A DNA stretch of 64,000 nt from NCBI GenBank assembly GCA_910574195.1, contig CAJTBF010000002.1:248001-312000 (forward strand). Direction: 5' to 3'. The DNA is from Lachnospiraceae bacterium. Its GTDB lineage: Bacteria > Bacillota > Clostridia > Lachnospirales > Lachnospiraceae. Of this stretch, positions 60,844-64,000 are shown in pieces. The position numbers and the translations under genes were made by a program. Numbering within the stretch: the stretch's first letter is position 1; the number at the start of each line of letters is the position of its first letter. A model generated the notes under the pieces. That model was not told the DNA's origin. It was given only the letters and a program-made list of their open reading frames with translations, and ran no database searches.

Positions 60844-61671
60844 ATGTCAAATTGCAAAGTAATCGCTTTAACCAACCAGAAAGGCGGCGTTGGCAAGACC
60901 ACCACGGCGGTCAATCTGGGCGTGGCTCTGGCACAGCAGGGCAAAAAAGTTCTGCTCATTGATGCCGATGCACAGGCAAATTTAACCATGTCGCTCGGTT
61001 ACAGCCGACCAGACGACTTGCCCGACACACTCTCCACCATCATGCAGGACATCATTGATGATAAGCCCGTCGATGTTTCCAGAAGCATCCTGCACCATGA
61101 CGAGGGCGTTGACCTGCTCCCGTCCAACATTGAACTGTCGGGACTGGAAGTAAGGCTGATAAACGCCATAAGCCGTGAAAGCGTATTGAAAACCTGCATC
61201 AATGAAGTGAAAAAGAATTACAATACTGTCCTCATTGACTGTATGCCGAGCTTGGGTATGCTGACAATCAATGCACTTGCGGCTGCTGACAGCGTGGTTA
61301 TCCCGACACAGCCCCATTATCTTTCTGCCAAAGGCTTAGAGCTGTTGCTTCGCTCCGTGTTTAAAGTGAAACGGCAGATTAACCCGCACCTGCGGATTGA
61401 CGGCATCCTTATGACGATGGTAATGCCACGCACGAACATCTCTAAGGAAATCACGGCAACGGTAAAAAGTGCCTACGGGCAGAGAATCAAGGTATTCGAT
61501 GCACAGATACCCCACTCCATCCGTGCTGTGGAAGCCACCGCAGAGGGAAAGAGCATTTTTGCCTACGACAAGGGCGGCAAGGTAGCCGCCGCTTACGAGC
61601 AGTTCGGAAAGGAGGTGGCAGAGCTTGGCGAGAAGCAGAGAAAGCAAAATCGAGCTGACCGCATACGATGA
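60844..61671 (+). CDS. ParA-type partition ATPase of the mobile element
   Basis: A 275-residue ParA: ALTNQKGGVGKTTTAVNLGVALAQQGKKVLLIDADAQANLTMSLG, then VLIDCMPSLGMLTINALAAADSVVIPTQPHYLSAKGLELLL, and QIPHSIRAVEATAEGKSIFAYDKGGKVAAAYEQF. It has AAAGGAGG before the ATG and overlaps its parB partner by 47 bases. It differs clearly from the chromosomal ParA at 31770-32558. GC content is higher than in the flanking chromosome. It should help maintain the excised circular element. Confidence 0.94.
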   Translation: MSNCKVIALTNQKGGVGKTTTAVNLGVALAQQGKKVLLIDADAQANLTMSLGYSRPDDLPDTLSTIMQDIIDDKPVDVSRSILHHDEGVDLLPSNIELSGLEVRLINAISRESVLKTCINEVKKNYNTVLIDCMPSLGMLTINALAAADSVVIPTQPHYLSAKGLELLLRSVFKVKRQINPHLRIDGILMTMVMPRTNISKEITATVKSAYGQRIKVFDAQIPHSIRAVEATAEGKSIFAYDKGGKVAAAYEQFGKEVAELGEKQRKQNRADRIR

Positions 61672-62569
61672 CCTCTTTGAAACGGACGAGAGCCGTGCGG
61701 AAGCGAATCTAAGCAAAATAAGGGAAATCCCGATTGCGGAGATTGACGAGTTCCCAGACCACCCGTTCAAGGTCTTAATGGACGAGGACATGGAGCAGCT
61801 TGTGGACAGCGTAAGGCGGAGCGGCGTGATGACCCCTGCCACTGTCCGCCAGAAAGAGGATGGGCGGTATGAGCTTATCAGCGGTCACAGGAGGAAAAAG
61901 GCTTGCGAGATTGCAGGGCTTGAAACGCTCAAATGCGAAGTTAAGGAGCTGACCCGTGACGAAGCGATTATCGTCATGGTTGAGAGTAATCTCCAAAGGA
62001 CTACTATCTTGCCGAGTGAGAAAGCCTTTGCGTATAAGATGCGGCTTGAAGCGATGAAGCGACAAGGACAGCGTACAGATTTAACTTGTTCCCCAGTGGG
62101 TAACAAGTTGCAAGGCGTAAAATCATCAGATGAACTTGCCGAGAAAGTCGGGGAAAGTAAAAATCAGATTTTCCGCTATATCCGTCTGACCGAGCTTGTA
62201 CCCGAAATCCTGCAAATGGTTGATGAACGCCAAATTGCTTTCCGCCCTGCGGTGGAAATCTCCTATTTGTCCGAGGAACAGCAATATACGCTTTTAGAAG
62301 CGATGGGCTACAACGATGCGACGCCCTCTCTTGCACAGGCTATCAAGATGAAAAAGTTCATGCAGGAGGGAAAGCTCACGGATGAGGTTATCCAGAGCAT
62401 CATGCAGGAGGAAAAGCCAAACCAGAAAGAAAAACCCGCCTTTAAGGACGAGCGGATAACCAAGCTCATACCGAAATCCATTCCCAGAGGGCAGGAAACG
62501 GATTTTGTCGTAAAGGCGTTGGAGTTTTACAACCGCCACTTACAGCGGAGCAAGGCTCACGAGAGGTAA
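61625..62569 (+). CDS. ParB/Spo0J-type partition protein of the mobile element
   Basis: A 314-residue ParB: IREIPIAEIDEFPDHPFKVLMDEDMEQLVDSVRRSGVMTPATVRQKEDGRYELISGHRRKKACEIAGLETLKCEV contains the GHRR CTPase box and the ParB N-terminal fold; VESNLQRTTILPSEKAFAYKM and a helix-turn-helix region (SDELAEKVGESKNQIFRYIRLTELV) follow. The start is TTG 61625, inside parA, with AAGGAGGTGG upstream. Pairs like this are standard modules of Tn1549-like elements. Confidence 0.93.
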   Translation: MARSRESKIELTAYDDLFETDESRAEANLSKIREIPIAEIDEFPDHPFKVLMDEDMEQLVDSVRRSGVMTPATVRQKEDGRYELISGHRRKKACEIAGLETLKCEVKELTRDEAIIVMVESNLQRTTILPSEKAFAYKMRLEAMKRQGQRTDLTCSPVGNKLQGVKSSDELAEKVGESKNQIFRYIRLTELVPEILQMVDERQIAFRPAVEISYLSEEQQYTLLEAMGYNDATPSLAQAIKMKKFMQEGKLTDEVIQSIMQEEKPNQKEKPAFKDERITKLIPKSIPRGQETDFVVKALEFYNRHLQRSKAHER

Positions 62570-62712
62570 GGCAGGAAAAATAGGGATTTTGGAGATGGAC
62601 GCCGAGGGGAAAGTCTGCCCTTTGGGAAACAGAAAAAATTTTTTGACTTCCCCCTCTCCACACCTCTCCCCCTAGATACTGCCAGTAACTATCCGAGAAA
62701 AGAAATATTAAA

Positions 62713-62738
62713 AGCTGTCCAGATGGGCGGCTTTTTTT
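62713..62738 (+). terminator. Rho-independent terminator after the element parB
   Basis: AGCTGTCC and GGGCGGCT form an 8-bp stem (two G-T pairs) with a 4-base loop, followed by T7. The stretch 62570-62712 holds no gene that I can see. Confidence 0.85.
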
Positions 62739-62785
62739 CTGCCAGAAAGTCAGCTATCAACATGAGAACGAACAGGAGGTAATGA

Positions 62786-64000
62786 ATGAAGATATGTAAA
62801 TTATTGAGGAGAGCTGCGGCGTTTGCTTTAGCTGCGGTCACGGCACTGTCCGCCGTCCCTGCCACGACAGCGTTTGCGGCAGGCGACATCGGCACGATTT
62901 CCTTTACCCACACTTACGACGGCGCAGGGAACGCAATCAGATATAATTCCAGTGCGAACATCGGCGGTCATACCGCAGGAGGGACGGGCGAATATAAGTA
63001 CCGCATGTATGTGGACGGGGAAACGGCGTTCTGCCTTCAGCCAGGAGTGCCGCTGAAAACAGGAAATACGCTTGCAAAAGCGTCTTCCAACGCTTGGAAC
63101 TCCCTTTCCGCAGAACAGAAAAAGGCGGTGGGGCTTGCCCTGCTTTACGGCTATCAGGGCAACAGCGGGAATCTGTCTGGAAGCGATGACGAGAAATGGC
63201 TTGCCACCCAGACCCTTGTATGGGAGTTCGTCACGGGATGCCGCAATTCTGCAAGCCCGTACAGCCAGACAAGCACGACCGTTTACAGCCTGCACTTTGG
63301 CTCGAACTATGCCAACAGCGGGGCGAGGGCGGCTTACGACCAGATTGTATCATTCATGACAAGGCACAGCACAATTCCGAGTTTTATGTCAGCAGGCAAG
63401 AAAGACATTACAAAGGAGCTTGCCTATAAGGACGGGAAATACAGCCTGACGCTGACGGATAAAAATAATTCCCTCTCCGAGTATTCCTTTACCAGCTCCG
63501 ACAGCAATGTGAAAGTTTCCAAGTCTGGGAACAAGCTCACCATCACGTCAAAGAAAGCCATTGACGGCAAGGCGAGGATTACGGCGACAAGAAATAATAC
63601 GCCGACGGTCAGCAGCGGGGCGATGATGATTGCCTATGGCGACCCGAACTTGCAGGATGTCATTACAGGCGTGGAGAACGTGGACACCATGACGGCGTAT
63701 ATCAACGTGGAAACGCCGACAGGGACGGTCGCACTGAAAAAGACTTCCGAGGACGGCGTTGTCAGCGGGATTTCCTTTACCATCAAAGGCGACGGCTTCA
63801 ACAAGACCGTAAAGACAGATAAAGACGGAAATATCACGGTGGAGGGCTTATTCCCCGGCACTTACACCGTCACGGAGCAGTCCATCGACCGCTATGAGCC
63901 GCAGAAAACCCAGACCGTGACGATTATCGGGGGAAAGACTTCTACGGTCACATTCAGCAATACTTTGAAGCGTGGCAGTCTGGAAGTCGTCAAAACATCC
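62786..64000 (+). CDS. Thioester-domain surface adhesin with CnaB repeats (incomplete)
   Basis: The frame is open from ATG 62786 to the window end (405 codons, no stop). A Sec signal peptide (LLRRAAAFALAAVTALSAVPATTAFAAG) is followed by a thioester-type domain: Cys83 in TAFCLQPGV and Gln142 in LATQTLVWEF, the pair expected to form the internal thioester. After an Ig-like stretch come SpaA/CnaB-type domains (TVALKKTSEDGVVSGISFTIKGDGF, GLFPGTYTVTEQSIDRYEPQ, then a second beginning RGSLEVVKTS) with the Lys and Glu of isopeptide bonds. Such proteins are wall-anchored by an LPXTG motif, which would lie beyond the window. The start has CAGGAGGTAATGA upstream. It is cargo of the element. Confidence 0.9.
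   Translation, partial: MKICKLLRRAAAFALAAVTALSAVPATTAFAAGDIGTISFTHTYDGAGNAIRYNSSANIGGHTAGGTGEYKYRMYVDGETAFCLQPGVPLKTGNTLAKASSNAWNSLSAEQKKAVGLALLYGYQGNSGNLSGSDDEKWLATQTLVWEFVTGCRNSASPYSQTSTTVYSLHFGSNYANSGARAAYDQIVSFMTRHSTIPSFMSAGKKDITKELAYKDGKYSLTLTDKNNSLSEYSFTSSDSNVKVSKSGNKLTITSKKAIDGKARITATRNNTPTVSSGAMMIAYGDPNLQDVITGVENVDTMTAYINVETPTGTVALKKTSEDGVVSGISFTIKGDGFNKTVKTDKDGNITVEGLFPGTYTVTEQSIDRYEPQKTQTVTIIGGKTSTVTFSNTLKRGSLEVVKTS

Overview
The window reads as the chromosome of a motile, low-to-moderate GC, Gram-positive anaerobe, most likely a Lachnospiraceae (Clostridia) member. Supporting signs are the Bacillus/Clostridium-type fla/che gene order, a FliY of the CheC-FliN hybrid type, CheC/CheD/CheV chemotaxis proteins, strong AGGAGG-type ribosome sites with many GTG and TTG starts, and rho-independent terminators. 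The family assignment is inference from content and style.

Region 1 (1-30.7 kb) is the flagellar and chemotaxis locus. A chemoreceptor (minus strand, cut by the window edge) is followed by a leaderless lytic transglycosylase. A sigma-A-like promoter at 2144-2172 then precedes a colinear run of more than 30 genes: flgB, fliE-F-G-H-I-J-K, flgD, a TIGR02530-type gene, flgE, flbD, motA-motB, fliM, cheY, flgC, fliY, fliO-P-Q-R, flhB, flhA, the sigma-28 gene fliA, flgF, flgG, cheC, cheD, cheV, an EAL-HDOD gene and a chemoreceptor. flgC is moved from its usual place after flgB to a site after cheY. fliL, flhF, flhG and the cheA/cheB/cheW cluster are absent from their usual slots. FliY carries three exact 32-residue repeats of a CheY-docking-like motif.

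Region 2 (30.7-36.2 kb) holds a ParA-ComFB pair on the minus strand, divergent from the late flagellar genes fliD, fliS and a FlgN/FliT-like chaperone. A candidate sigma-28 promoter overlaps an opposing promoter between them.

Region 3 (36.2-51.2 kb) is mixed chromosomal content: a secreted C39-like peptidase, an FtsE-like ATPase without FtsX, an NTP_transf_5-like protein, a chemoreceptor, a D,D-carboxypeptidase, tilS-hpt-ftsH, a GH13 alpha-glucan hydrolase and metG.

Region 4 (51.2-59.65 kb) is the least explained. A promoter-to-terminator unit of about 800 bp contains no conserved gene, only small ORFs and hairpins. It is followed by a structured leader in front of a 1247-residue protein with N-terminal TPR-like helices, a huge acidic Glu/Tyr-rich middle with 75-nt in-frame repeats, and a C-terminal P-loop domain with an altered Walker B. 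A TRAP transporter operon (dctPQM) with a cre-like operator follows.

Region 5 (about 59.7-64 kb) is the left part of an apparent integrative conjugative element: two small element-type genes, a ParA/ParB pair of higher GC, and a surface adhesin with a predicted thioester domain and CnaB-type repeats that runs off the window. A 27-nt sequence from the leader of the giant protein recurs near this junction. No rRNA, tRNA or CRISPR array was recognised.
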